Of a stretch of DNA of 64,000 nucleotides, positions 48,601-56,527 are shown one piece after another; the stretch's first letter is position 1; each line of letters begins with the position of its first letter. The DNA lies in contig CAMYUW010000009.1 of the NCBI GenBank assembly GCA_947302275.1, positions 1 through 64,000 on the forward strand, written 5' to 3'. The position numbers were made by a program, and so were the translations under genes. The notes beneath the pieces are model-generated. The model saw nothing but the letters and a program-made list of their open reading frames with translations. It was not told the origin of the DNA and searched no databases. Origin of the DNA: an uncultured Prevotellaceae bacterium (lineage in GTDB: Bacteria > Bacteroidota > Bacteroidia > Bacteroidales > Muribaculaceae).

Positions 48601-49222
48601 GTATGCTTCCTTGCATCCCACTATGCTTCCCGATCCCGTCATCTATTCATGGCATGAAGCACAGAACCAATGGGAAAGCACCTATCTGGAAGTCTTGAAG
48701 CCGGAATTTGACGTGGATGGCCTGCCCATCTTTGAGGAGGCGCTGAGCTACAGCATCTATACCGACAATGACCAGCTGTTCACCTTCGATGCCAGCAAGT
48801 ATAACATCGAGGAGGACATGACCGAAATCACTTACGACACCTGGTATAATCATGATATGGATCTCTACATCGGTTATCCCACCTTCGAGGGCACTTGGTC
48901 TCAAGAAACCAACAGCTTTGTTCCCTTCTTCAACTGGCGCATCGGTATCCAGTTCCACTACACCGTCGATGGTGTGAAGAACTCGACCAATATCGTCTAT
49001 ATTGAGGTGTATGAGAAACCCGAAGATCCTGTGATGACCGGTGATGCCAATGGCGACGGCCACGTGACTATCGGTGACGTGACCACGCTCATTGATGCCC
49101 TGCTCAGCAATGACATGGAAATGATCAATCGGCTCAATGCTGACGTGAACGGCGACGGATTCATCACCATCGGTGACGTGACCGCACTCATCGACATGCT
49201 CTTGGGCGGCAGCGGCAAATAA
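45695..49222 (+). CDS. Secreted repeat protein (five about 170-aa repeats) with C-terminal duplicated dockerin-like domain
   Basis: Signal peptide MKRILFLLLGLTIAVGASAG; repeats starting (D/E)QPEGELV(T/S)Y; C-terminal DANGDGHVTIGDVTTLIDALL and DVNGDGFITIGDVTALIDMLL. Confidence 0.8.
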   Translation: MKRILFLLLGLTIAVGASAGVDTWNQKHDAIMQKRHPASEQRFKSHNMQHKATKPTKLRGETPEANYEQPEGTLVTYKRSGDCTGNYGNPFSQRGNVMVVYDPDGTTVYVKGLACGVYNSGWVTGTIANGKITIPLGQYVWTYYEDGEYWYGLYLAWGSVEKNQDSDKFVFTPDPDVTAVTYTIDGDNIVLDNSNGGDNGDGATGLVSFWDDEDDFYYFEWGTVFTPDEIAIPEIITEQPEGELVTYGRENYHLSSYNNPFYDFGEPIDVVYAPDGETVYIRDIIVNYYEYNTWVRGTISGGKIHVPLGQYIYFDLVGESAYLDWGSAAIAPDNDDDLWFTFTPDPTATEVTFTIDGDNLIMDNSTGDDSGDGATGLAMMEEYLDGETYFTMYYNTFLSPYVETTVIEDQPEGELVSYQRSGYYFSGNYRTQGGEVNIVYAPDGETVYIQDIICNSGFGSWVMGTIENGKIHVPMKQFIYWQDPKKQNNRGNGGWGYMLAFGQTYYNENYNEYMFNYDPSITEATFTINGNVISLDGTSFSPNDDMDGATGLVAVYSDYPTYFAQCDINTVFTIPPSVIDEQPEGELVSYSRSGYQVSWDGAVSQQDGTANIVYAPDGETVYIQDIIYNGPGTWVRGTISGGKIHVPTEQTIAILQQQDPVRAIPGNRGGTEYIVLTAGQVVEDPNYPGEYLLDYDPSVTEITFSINGDNISLDNTSFGPNDGVDGAMVIAASYLSAPQYFAICDLLTVFGEPQAVPTVIYDQPNGELVTYKRAGYGIWNYEELMKKASDSKYINEWINLSEQWGEANVVFAPDGETVYLQDPVYCNAQSYRGTWVRGTLSANGTKITVPLGQYVLWNDKSGYGEQLAWGSISVEPINPESPDDERNVIFTPDNSVTEVTYTITNGCLLMDNSNGPTAEEFYGLHEQYDSGSIDWETFQAGLEQMLHGTGLAYVNLSGDWTNEINWDTKYASLHPTMLPDPVIYSWHEAQNQWESTYLEVLKPEFDVDGLPIFEEALSYSIYTDNDQLFTFDASKYNIEEDMTEITYDTWYNHDMDLYIGYPTFEGTWSQETNSFVPFFNWRIGIQFHYTVDGVKNSTNIVYIEVYEKPEDPVMTGDANGDGHVTIGDVTTLIDALLSNDMEMINRLNADVNGDGFITIGDVTALIDMLLGGSGK

Positions 49223-49245
49223 TTGCCCCACCCTTACCCACTTCA

Positions 49246-49287
49246 CAAGTGCCTACGACCATCCACAAGTCGTGGGCACTTGGTTTT
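49246..49287 (+). terminator. Intrinsic terminator after the repeat/dockerin-like gene
   Basis: CAAGTGCC(T)ACGAC...GTCGT(G)GGCACTTG + GTTTTT. Confidence 0.75.
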
Positions 49288-49318
49288 TGAGGCTGTCACA
49301 AAACTCACGCCTAAAAAC

Positions 49319-49439
49319 TTATGATCGCGCTACGCGCGAGAAATTTAACAAAATTATAAATAAATTTAAAATAAAAATTGATTTTGTTTAATTTTTATAC
49401 AAATTTTTGTTTAATTTCTCGGCCGCAGGCCGATCATAA
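49319..49439. repeat. Large palindromic (MITE-like) element with nested GC-rich hairpins
   Basis: TTATGATCG-CGCTACGCG-CGAGAAATTTAACAAAATT...AATTTTTGTTTAATTTCTCG-GCCGCAGGC-CGATCATAA. Confidence 0.75.
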
Positions 49440-49544
49440 TTGCGACAACTGAATTATGACACACCCTCCTGCAAGGACACAATATTCGCTCTAAAAGTGA
49501 CGGCGTGCCCCAATGCGGAAAACGGGAGAATCATTTGTTTTTTA

Positions 49545-49610
49545 ATAAACGCGAATTACGCGGATTAACGCCAATAATAATTCGTGTCAATTCGCGAAAT
49601 CCGCGTTAAA
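49545..49610. repeat. Interspersed palindromic repeat (ACGCGAATTACGCGGATT / AATTCGCGAAATCCGCGTT)
   Basis: AACGCGAATTACGCGGAT vs ATTCGCGAAATCCGCGTT arms. Confidence 0.6.
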
Positions 49611-49704
49611 AATCAACAATAAATTCTGCGCCGTTAGGGGCGACACAGCATAGGGTGCGGATGGCAATCCTTTTGATCCGTCTCATCCGCTGCCGTAAAC
49701 AAGA

Positions 49705-49741
49705 GTTGAGGGTGCAGTGCCTGGCGGCACGCACCCTCAAC
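49705..49741. terminator. Intergenic hairpin, probable terminator for the minus-strand dockerin-like gene
   Basis: GTTGAGGGTGC...GCACCCTCAAC perfect 11-bp stem; weak U-tract. Confidence 0.5.
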
Positions 49742-49777
49742 GTTATGTGAGATAGTTGATACTAACTAGTGATCAGA

Positions 49778-51142
49778 TTACTCAGCAGGCCATTCATGGC
49801 TCAGCAGGTAATCGATGATAGCGGTAACGTCACCAATCGAGATTGATTCGTCAAGGTTAGCGTCGGCGTTAGCCGGGCTGAAGTCATCAGACTCAACAAA
49901 ATCATTGCTCAGCAGGTGGTCGATCAGAGCAGTTACGTCACCGATGCTCACAGTTTCATCCTTGTTCACATCACCACGCAGGCCCACGGGCTGAGGCTCA
50001 ACATAATTTTGGAAATCAACGACATTGAACTGCACTTTACCATCAACCTTGCAAAGAACACCATAGATATTTTTACTGCCACTGGCGGGCCAAGACATGC
50101 CCCACAAGGTGCTGGTTACAGGAATGTTGCCGTTAGACAGCGGTATAGAAAACATTGGGAGACCTGGGAAGGGACCTGAACTTATTGTCACATTCTCGAT
50201 GTAAACAAAGGCGTTGAGCATGCTCTCATCAGGGAGTGCGGTCAACTTTTGGGCAGCAGCCAGCTCGGCATTGGTCTCACCGCTGGCGCTAAGGCCTGCA
50301 GCATCGGTGTAGCGAACCCAACCGTCGTTGACGCTGGTCTTGGTAGCAGTCCAACCCTCGCTCAGCACCTGACCGTTTGCAAACTCACCGGTAACGCCGG
50401 CAATCATGCCGTAGCCGCTCTCGTCGCGCAAGAACAGGTAGCCATTCTTGAAGACGGTAACAACAGCGTCGCCGTCGAAGGTGAACTCAGCAGCGTCCTC
50501 GAGTGCGTTAGCCTCGGCCAAGAGAGCGATACCTTCCTCTTGACCACCACCCTCATAGGTGAAGGTAGCCTTGGGCAGAATGGCCTGACCCTTTTTAGTT
50601 GTGCCGGAGTAGCCATATAGGGCCATGGCTAAGTATGAATCCATCTCCTTGCCGTAGAAATAGGTGTCTTGATAGGCACCTGCAATTGACTGAACATCAA
50701 TCAAGAGAGCACCACCAGTGTAGGTAAAGGGAGCGTTGAAAGTAATGGCCCACACGCCATCTTCATCGGCAGCAGGAGCTACAGTGGCAACAGCGGTTAC
50801 AGCAACATCCAGAAGATCTCCGTAAACACCACCCCATGCGTCAGGTTGCCAAGGAGTTACATCGTCCATGTTGGCCAGCGAAATCGTTACAGTGCTACCC
50901 AGTTCGTTTACCAGACTGGGGGTGCTGGTGTAGAACTTCACGCCAGTAATCTCGGTACCAGAAGCCAAGCCAGTCAACTCAGCAGCGGGATACTGCATCT
51001 GGTTGTGCTGATCGGTTTCGAAGTTGTAGCCATAGACGGGAGCATACTCACTAGTAGCGGTGCCATCGGCAGCAGTCCAGTCAGCGGCCTGGGCAGCAAA
51101 TGCCATTGCAGCCACAGCGATTAATGTAAAAAATTTCTTCAT
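49778..51142 (-). CDS. Secreted protein with C-terminal duplicated dockerin-like domain
   Basis: Signal peptide MKKFFTLIAVAAMAFAAQA; C-terminus DVNKDETVSIGDVTALIDHLL and DANLDESISIGDVTAIIDYLL. Confidence 0.8.
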   Translation of the reverse strand: MKKFFTLIAVAAMAFAAQAADWTAADGTATSEYAPVYGYNFETDQHNQMQYPAAELTGLASGTEITGVKFYTSTPSLVNELGSTVTISLANMDDVTPWQPDAWGGVYGDLLDVAVTAVATVAPAADEDGVWAITFNAPFTYTGGALLIDVQSIAGAYQDTYFYGKEMDSYLAMALYGYSGTTKKGQAILPKATFTYEGGGQEEGIALLAEANALEDAAEFTFDGDAVVTVFKNGYLFLRDESGYGMIAGVTGEFANGQVLSEGWTATKTSVNDGWVRYTDAAGLSASGETNAELAAAQKLTALPDESMLNAFVYIENVTISSGPFPGLPMFSIPLSNGNIPVTSTLWGMSWPASGSKNIYGVLCKVDGKVQFNVVDFQNYVEPQPVGLRGDVNKDETVSIGDVTALIDHLLSNDFVESDDFSPANADANLDESISIGDVTAIIDYLLSHEWPAE

Positions 51143-51232
51143 AATGAAAATAAATTAAATCAGTAAATATTTAAATAAACTCATATATAATCATTTTAAG
51201 CAAGATTGTCGAGTGGATTCAGTATTGTGCCA

Positions 51233-51240
51233 CAAATGTA
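51233..51240 (-). promoter_or_regulatory. Bacteroidetes -7 box (TACATTTG)
   Basis: CAAATGTA on + strand, about 91 nt upstream of the 51142 start. Confidence 0.4.
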
Positions 51241-51758
51241 ATTAAAATTAAGGATGTATGCAAACTTTTTTTTAATTAAAAGCGGTCAACTGCATCAAAA
51301 CTACTATTGAGAATCACCTGACGGGTGTTGGATGCCTCGTGTTGGATGCTATCGCCCCGCTATAACAGGAACAGATAATGCAGATGCCAATCAATAATCA
51401 TAGTGTGTTGAACGTGTAAACATGGGGAAAACGGCATAAAAACTTTTTAACGCTTGCATTTTGATAATATTTTTACTATTGTGGCGAAATAACATTCTAA
51501 AATTCTTAACTTTTACAAATTTGAATAATCATGAAACAAACCGAACGTTTACAAACGACACAGGTCGCTTTATCGAGAAGCCCCTCGTAGTGTGCATTGC
51601 CCCTTGAGGTCATCTCCACTATCAACGGCGTGACCTCATTGATTGGCCGCATCCCTCGGCGTTTCCCAGACAGGCTACCGCTAGTGAGATTCCCCTTTCA
51701 GCCCCTTATTCCTTTAAAACCTAAAACTGAATTTATTAATCTTTTAAAACTTACAGAT

Positions 51759-51959
51759 ATGAAAAGAAATCTATTACTCCTGTTTGCCGTGCTGCTGACC
51801 GCTCTGACGGCCAGCGCCCAAATTTACTTTCCCTTTGAGTATAATGGAATTAACTATGTCCAAATCGGAGAAAATCAAGTCCAGGTTGTGGGGTCCGGCA
51901 GCGGCGGATACCTTTGTTTTTATTGCGCTAAATTTATCAAACAACAGGAACAACATTGA
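51759..51959 (+). pseudogene. Truncated N-terminal fragment of a secreted protein
   Basis: MKRNLLLLFAVLLTALTASAQIYFPFEYNGINYVQIGENQVQVVG: complete signal peptide then early stop after 66 aa. Confidence 0.4.
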
Positions 51960-52022
51960 ACAACTACGACAACTCTATTCATCTTTACCGGACCTTATTT
52001 GCGATTGACTTGTAAGGAAAAG

Positions 52023-52089
52023 GAATACTCACGCTAAGTCGCAAAGACGCTTAGAAAACTAGCGCCGTTGCGACTTAGCATGAGTATTC
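52023..52089. repeat. Near-perfect 22-bp inverted repeat downstream of etfA
   Basis: GAATACTCACGCTAAGTCGCAA / TTGCGACTTAGCATGAGTATTC, one mismatch. Confidence 0.85.
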
Positions 52090-52111
52090 TCCTTAGATAG
52101 GGAGAAGTGGT

Positions 52112-53128
52112 TTACTTCTCGAGTTCCTTCTTGATGCGCTCGGTGAGCATGGGAACGATCTTGTGGAGGTCACCAACAATGCCCAGGTCGGCCACGCTGA
52201 AGATGGGGGCAAACTTGTCCTTGTTGATGGCGATGATGAAGTCGCTCTCCTCCATACCGGCAAGGTGCTGGATGGCACCGCTGATACCGCAAGCCATGTA
52301 GAGGTTGGGACGAACGGTCTTACCGGTCTGACCCACCTGGCACTCGTGCGGCATCACGCCGTTATCAACCATGGCACGTGACGAAGCCACCTGTCCGCCG
52401 AGGACGTCGGCGAGGGCCTGCAGCTTGTCGAAACCTTCCTTGTCATGCACACCACGACCACCGCTGACGAGAATCTTAGCCTCGCTGATGTCGGCAACAG
52501 TCTTGTCGGCCTTGATGGTCTTGACGAGTTTCACCTTGAACTTGCTGGTGTCGAACTTGGGCGCGAACTCGGTCACGATGCCCTCGCGGCCAGGCTGGCG
52601 CTGCATCTTCTGCATCACACCGGGACGCACGGTTGACATCTGGGGACGGTTATTGGGGCAGATGATGGTAGCCATCAGGTTACCACCAAATGCGGGACGC
52701 GTCATGCGGAATTCGGGCTCGTTGTTGGCATCGGGCTCGATGTCGAGCTTGGTGCAGTCGGCGGTCAGACCCGTCTTGAGGCGCGAAGCGATGCGGGGAG
52801 CGAGGTCGCGGCCAATGGTGGTTGCACCATAGAGCACGATGCTGGGCTTGCGGTCCAGGATGATCTGGCCAACGGCCTGTGAATACTGCTCACTGAGGAA
52901 GTCCTTCAACTCGGGGGCATCGACCACGATTACCTCGTCGGCACCCTGCTCGATAAGCATTTGTGCCTGATCCTTGATACCCTCACCCAGGAGCATGGCC
53001 ACCACCTTCTCACCGAGGGCGTCGGCCAGGTCACGGGCCTTACCTAAAAGTTCGAGTGCAACGGGTTGGATGACCCCTTCGCGCTGCTCAGCAAAAACGA
53101 ATACGTTCTTATAATCTTTCTTATCCAT
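52112..53128 (-). CDS. etfA: Electron transfer flavoprotein alpha subunit
   Basis: 338 aa; C-terminal FAD-binding VSGGRGVHDKEGFDKLQALADVLGG, VGQTGKTVRPNLYMACGISGAIQHLAGM. Confidence 0.95.
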   Translation of the reverse strand: MDKKDYKNVFVFAEQREGVIQPVALELLGKARDLADALGEKVVAMLLGEGIKDQAQMLIEQGADEVIVVDAPELKDFLSEQYSQAVGQIILDRKPSIVLYGATTIGRDLAPRIASRLKTGLTADCTKLDIEPDANNEPEFRMTRPAFGGNLMATIICPNNRPQMSTVRPGVMQKMQRQPGREGIVTEFAPKFDTSKFKVKLVKTIKADKTVADISEAKILVSGGRGVHDKEGFDKLQALADVLGGQVASSRAMVDNGVMPHECQVGQTGKTVRPNLYMACGISGAIQHLAGMEESDFIIAINKDKFAPIFSVADLGIVGDLHKIVPMLTERIKKELEK

Positions 53129-53134
53129 AATATT

Positions 53135-53306
53135 CAGTTTTTAAGTTTTTAGTTTTTAGCTGTAAGTGTTTTTCCTAGTTTTAAGTTTTTAGTTTTTAGT
53201 TGTAAGTATGATTTGTATTGCCTGAAAGAGGTAATAGTACTTAAAACTTAAAACTTACAACTTAAAACTTTATTCATTAAAACTTACAACTTAAAACTTA
53301 AAACTC
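53135..53306. repeat. A/T-rich hairpin repeat, copy A (etfB/etfA gap)
   Basis: Two left-arm units of TAGTTTTAAGTTTTTAGTTTTTAGTTGTAAGTA, core ATGATTTGTATTGCCTGAAAGAGGTAATAGTACTTAAAAC, complementary right arm. Confidence 0.85.
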
Positions 53307-53309
53307 CTT

Positions 53310-54092
53310 TTAGATAATGTGTTTAACTTTGAGTTGATTAACAATCAGTTCTACAGCCTCCTCGGGGGTCACCTCGTGAACCTCGCCAGGAGCCTTCATG
53401 GCCTTGGGGAACGACTTGAACACCTTGGTGGGCGAGCCGGCGAGACCCAGCTTGCCTTCCTCGACGTCGATCTTGTCGGCACTCCAGACCTCGACTTCCT
53501 TGTCATAGGCCTCCATGATGCCGCTCACGCTCATGTAGCGGGCATCAAATGCCGAAGCAAGCACGGTCAACAGGCACTTGCCCTCGACCTCGAGAACCTG
53601 GATGCCGTCCTCGTTCTCCTTGTCCACCTGCAGGTTGCCGTTGGGCAACACCTTGGCATCGGCAACGTAGGTAATCTGCGGCAGGTCGAGGTGCTCGGCG
53701 AGCTCGGGACCCACTTGGGCGGTATCACCATCGATAGCCTGACGGCCAGCGATGATGAGGTCATAGTCCAACACACGGCACAGGCCGGACAGAGCGTAGG
53801 AAGTGGCCAGTGTGTCGGCACCGGCGAACTTGCGGTCACTGAGCAGGATGGCACGGTCGGCACCCATAGCGAGAGCCTCGCGCAACATCACGTCGGCTTG
53901 GGGCGGTCCCATCGAGATGACAGTGACATTAGCACCAAACTGGTCCTTGAGCCTCAAAGCGAGTTCGAGGCCGCCCTTGTCATCAGGGTTCATAATGCTG
54001 GGAACGCCTTCACGAATCAAAGTACCCTTCACGGGGTCAATCTTGACAACGGTGGTATCGGGAACTTGTTTTACACAAACAATGATATTCAT
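53310..54092 (-). CDS. etfB: Electron transfer flavoprotein beta subunit
   Basis: 260 aa; MNIIVCVKQVPDT, DLIIAGRQAIDGDTAQVGPELAEHL. Confidence 0.95.
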   Translation of the reverse strand: MNIIVCVKQVPDTTVVKIDPVKGTLIREGVPSIMNPDDKGGLELALRLKDQFGANVTVISMGPPQADVMLREALAMGADRAILLSDRKFAGADTLATSYALSGLCRVLDYDLIIAGRQAIDGDTAQVGPELAEHLDLPQITYVADAKVLPNGNLQVDKENEDGIQVLEVEGKCLLTVLASAFDARYMSVSGIMEAYDKEVEVWSADKIDVEEGKLGLAGSPTKVFKSFPKAMKAPGEVHEVTPEEAVELIVNQLKVKHII

Positions 54093-54102
54093 ATTCTTTC
54101 TT

Positions 54103-54395
54103 TTAGTTTTAAGTTTTTAGTTGTAATTTTTCCTAGTTTTAAGTTTTTAGTTTTCAGTTGTAAGTATTTTTCCTAGTTTTAAGTTTTTAGTTTTTAGTTG
54201 TAAGTATTTTTACTAGTTTTAAGTTTTTAGTTTTTAGTTGTAAGTATGATTTGTATCGCCTGAAAGAGGTAATAGTACTTAAAACTCACAACTTAAAACT
54301 CACAACTTAAATACATAAAACTCACAACTTAAAACTTACAACTTAAATACTTAAAACTTACAACTTAAAACTTACAACTTAAATACTTAAAACTA
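54103..54395. repeat. A/T-rich hairpin repeat, copy B (bcd/etfB gap), expanded arms
   Basis: Left arm about three 40-bp units CCTAGTTTTAAGTTTTTAGTTTTTAGTTGTAAGTATTTTT, core ATGATTTGTATCGCCTGAAAGAGGTAATAGTACTTAAAAC, long complementary right arm. Confidence 0.85.
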
Positions 54396-54397
54396 GT

Positions 54398-55537
54398 TTA
54401 TTTGAATAATTGACCGGCGATAACCATGCGCTGAACCTCGGATGTACCTTCGTAGATCTCGGTAATCTTGGCGTCACGCATCATACGCTCTACAGGATAT
54501 TCACGGGTGTAACCATAGCCACCGTGGAATTGTACGGCCTTGGTCGTCACTTCCATAGCGGTCTCGGCAGCAAAGAGCTTAGCCATAGCGGCATCGGCGC
54601 TGTAAGGCAGGTGCATGTCTTTCTTCCATGCGGCACTGCGCACCAGCAGACGGGCAGCCTCGACCTTGGTCTTGAGGTCGGCCATCTGGAACTGGGTGTT
54701 CTGGAACTTGGCGATAGCACGGCCAAACTGCTTGCGCTCCTTGGTGTACTTCACGGTCTCGTCCAGAGCGCCCTGAGCGATGCCAAGGGCCTGTGAGGCG
54801 ATACCGATGCGGCCACCGTCAAGCGTCATCATAGCAATCTTGAAGCCCTTGCCGAGCTGGCCGAGGAGGTTCTCCTTGGGCACGATGCAGTTTTCGAAAA
54901 TCAACTCACAGGTAGCGCTGCCGCGGATACCCATCTTCAACTCCTTCTTACCGATGGAGAAGCCGGGCATATCCCTCTCGACGATGAAAGCCGAGATACC
55001 CTTGGTGCCCTGAGCCTTGTCGGTCATGGCCATCACGATAAACACGTGGGCATTGGAAGCGTTGGTAATGAAAATCTTGGAGCCGTTGAGCACCCAGTGG
55101 TCGCCAGCATCGACAGCGGTAGTCTGCTGCATGGCGGCATCGGTACCTGCATTGGGCTCGGTGAGACCAAATGCGCCAATCCACTCACCCGAAGCGAGCT
55201 TGGGCAAGTATTTCATCTTCTGCTCCTCGGTGCCGTGCTCCAGGATGGGAGCCATGCACAGCGAGGTGTGGGCCGAGAGGACAACACCCGTCGTGGCGCA
55301 CACGCGGGAAAGTTCCTCAACAGCCATGATATACATCTGAACGGTACCACCGGCACCGCCATACTGCTTGGGAATAGGAATACCCATCATGCCGAGTTTA
55401 CCCATCTTTTCGACGGTCTCGATCGGGAAGCGTTCCTGCTCATCGATTTCGGCGGCAAGGGGCTTCACCTCGTTCTCTGCAAATGAGCGTACCATCTGCA
55501 GGAACAGTTGTTCAGTCTTGGAATAGCTAAAATCCAT
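54398..55537 (-). CDS. bcd: Acyl-CoA (butyryl-CoA) dehydrogenase
   Basis: 379 aa; GLTEPNAGTDAAMQQT, QFHGGYGYTREYPVERMMRDAKITEIYEGTSEVQR; adjacent to etfBA. Confidence 0.92.
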   Translation of the reverse strand: MDFSYSKTEQLFLQMVRSFAENEVKPLAAEIDEQERFPIETVEKMGKLGMMGIPIPKQYGGAGGTVQMYIMAVEELSRVCATTGVVLSAHTSLCMAPILEHGTEEQKMKYLPKLASGEWIGAFGLTEPNAGTDAAMQQTTAVDAGDHWVLNGSKIFITNASNAHVFIVMAMTDKAQGTKGISAFIVERDMPGFSIGKKELKMGIRGSATCELIFENCIVPKENLLGQLGKGFKIAMMTLDGGRIGIASQALGIAQGALDETVKYTKERKQFGRAIAKFQNTQFQMADLKTKVEAARLLVRSAAWKKDMHLPYSADAAMAKLFAAETAMEVTTKAVQFHGGYGYTREYPVERMMRDAKITEIYEGTSEVQRMVIAGQLFK

Positions 55538-55540
55538 TTT

Positions 55541-55648
55541 ATTCTAGTTTTTAGTTGTAAGTTTTTAGTTTTAAGTTGTAAGTATGATATGTACCGCCTG
55601 AAAATGGTAATATTACTTAAAACTTACAACTTAAAACTTACAACTCAA
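55541..55648. repeat. A/T-rich hairpin repeat, copy C (hbd/bcd gap), short arms
   Basis: Core ATGATATGTACCGCCTGAAAATGGTAATATTACTTAAAAC with short TTTTTAGTTTTAAGTTGTAAGT / ACTTACAACTTAAAAC arms. Confidence 0.8.
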
Positions 55649-55652
55649 TTGA

Positions 55653-56489
55653 TTAATACTTGTAGAAGCCTTCTCCCGTCTTGCGGCCAAGCAGACCGGC
55701 GCGAACCATCTTGCGCAGCAGCGGGTGAGGACGGTACTTGGGATCGCCAAACTCGTTGTAAAGCACCTCCATGATGGCGAGGTTCACATCGTTACCGATG
55801 AGGTCGGCCAGTGCGAGGGGTCCCATGGGATGGTTGGCACCCAGCATCATGCACTTGTCGATGTCCTCGGCGCAGGCAATGCCGTCGGCAAGGATACCCA
55901 CTGCCTCGTTGATCATCGGGATCAGGATGCGGTTAACGACAAAACCGGGAGCCTCGTTAACGGGCACGGGGGTCTTGCCGATCTCAGTGGTGAGGTCGAT
56001 GATGCACTTGGCAGTCTCATCGCTGGTGAGCTGGCCCTTGATCACCTCCACGAGCGCCATGCGGTCGGCGGGGTTGAAGAAGTGGCAGCCGATGAACTGA
56101 GCGGGACGGCTGGTGCAAGCAGCAATCTCGGTAATCGAGAGCGACGACGAGTTGGTAGCGAAGATGGTCTCGGGCTTGCAGATCTTGTCAAGCTCCATGA
56201 ACACGTCCTTCTTCAACTGCATGTTCTCGACAGCAGCCTCGATAACGAGGTCGGCATCGGCGAAGTCAGCATAATCGGTCGTCGTGGTGATGTTTGCCAG
56301 GATAGCCTTCATGGCATCCTCGGTGATCTTACCCTTCTCGACGAGCTTGTTGTAACCCTTAGAGATTGAAGCCATGGCCTTGTCCAGGCTCTCCTGGGTG
56401 CGGCTCTTCATGACCACAGGCATCTTGGCGGCAAACGCCTTGACGATACCCTTAGCCATTGTACCTGTTCCAATAACACAAATTTTCAT
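55653..56489 (-). CDS. hbd: 3-hydroxybutyryl-CoA dehydrogenase
   Basis: 278 aa; [31 protein letters not shown]-terminal [26 protein letters not shown]. Confidence 0.94.
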   Translation of the reverse strand: MKICVIGTGTMAKGIVKAFAAKMPVVMKSRTQESLDKAMASISKGYNKLVEKGKITEDAMKAILANITTTTDYADFADADLVIEAAVENMQLKKDVFMELDKICKPETIFATNSSSLSITEIAACTSRPAQFIGCHFFNPADRMALVEVIKGQLTSDETAKCIIDLTTEIGKTPVPVNEAPGFVVNRILIPMINEAVGILADGIACAEDIDKCMMLGANHPMGPLALADLIGNDVNLAIMEVLYNEFGDPKYRPHPLLRKMVRAGLLGRKTGEGFYKY

Positions 56490-56527
56490 AATCTGTTCTA
56501 TTTATATTGATTGATTAATGTTGTTGT

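Noticed and set aside
51300-51345. Direct repeat GTGTTGGATGC x2
   Set aside because: Two short imperfectly spaced copies with no surrounding structure; likely chance or minor slippage.
53135-54395. Possible CRISPR-like array from repeated AAGTTTTTAGTTTTTAGTTGTAAG units
   Set aside because: Units are contiguous with no unique equal-length spacers, arms are mutually complementary, and no cas genes are nearby; better described as an expandable hairpin repeat.
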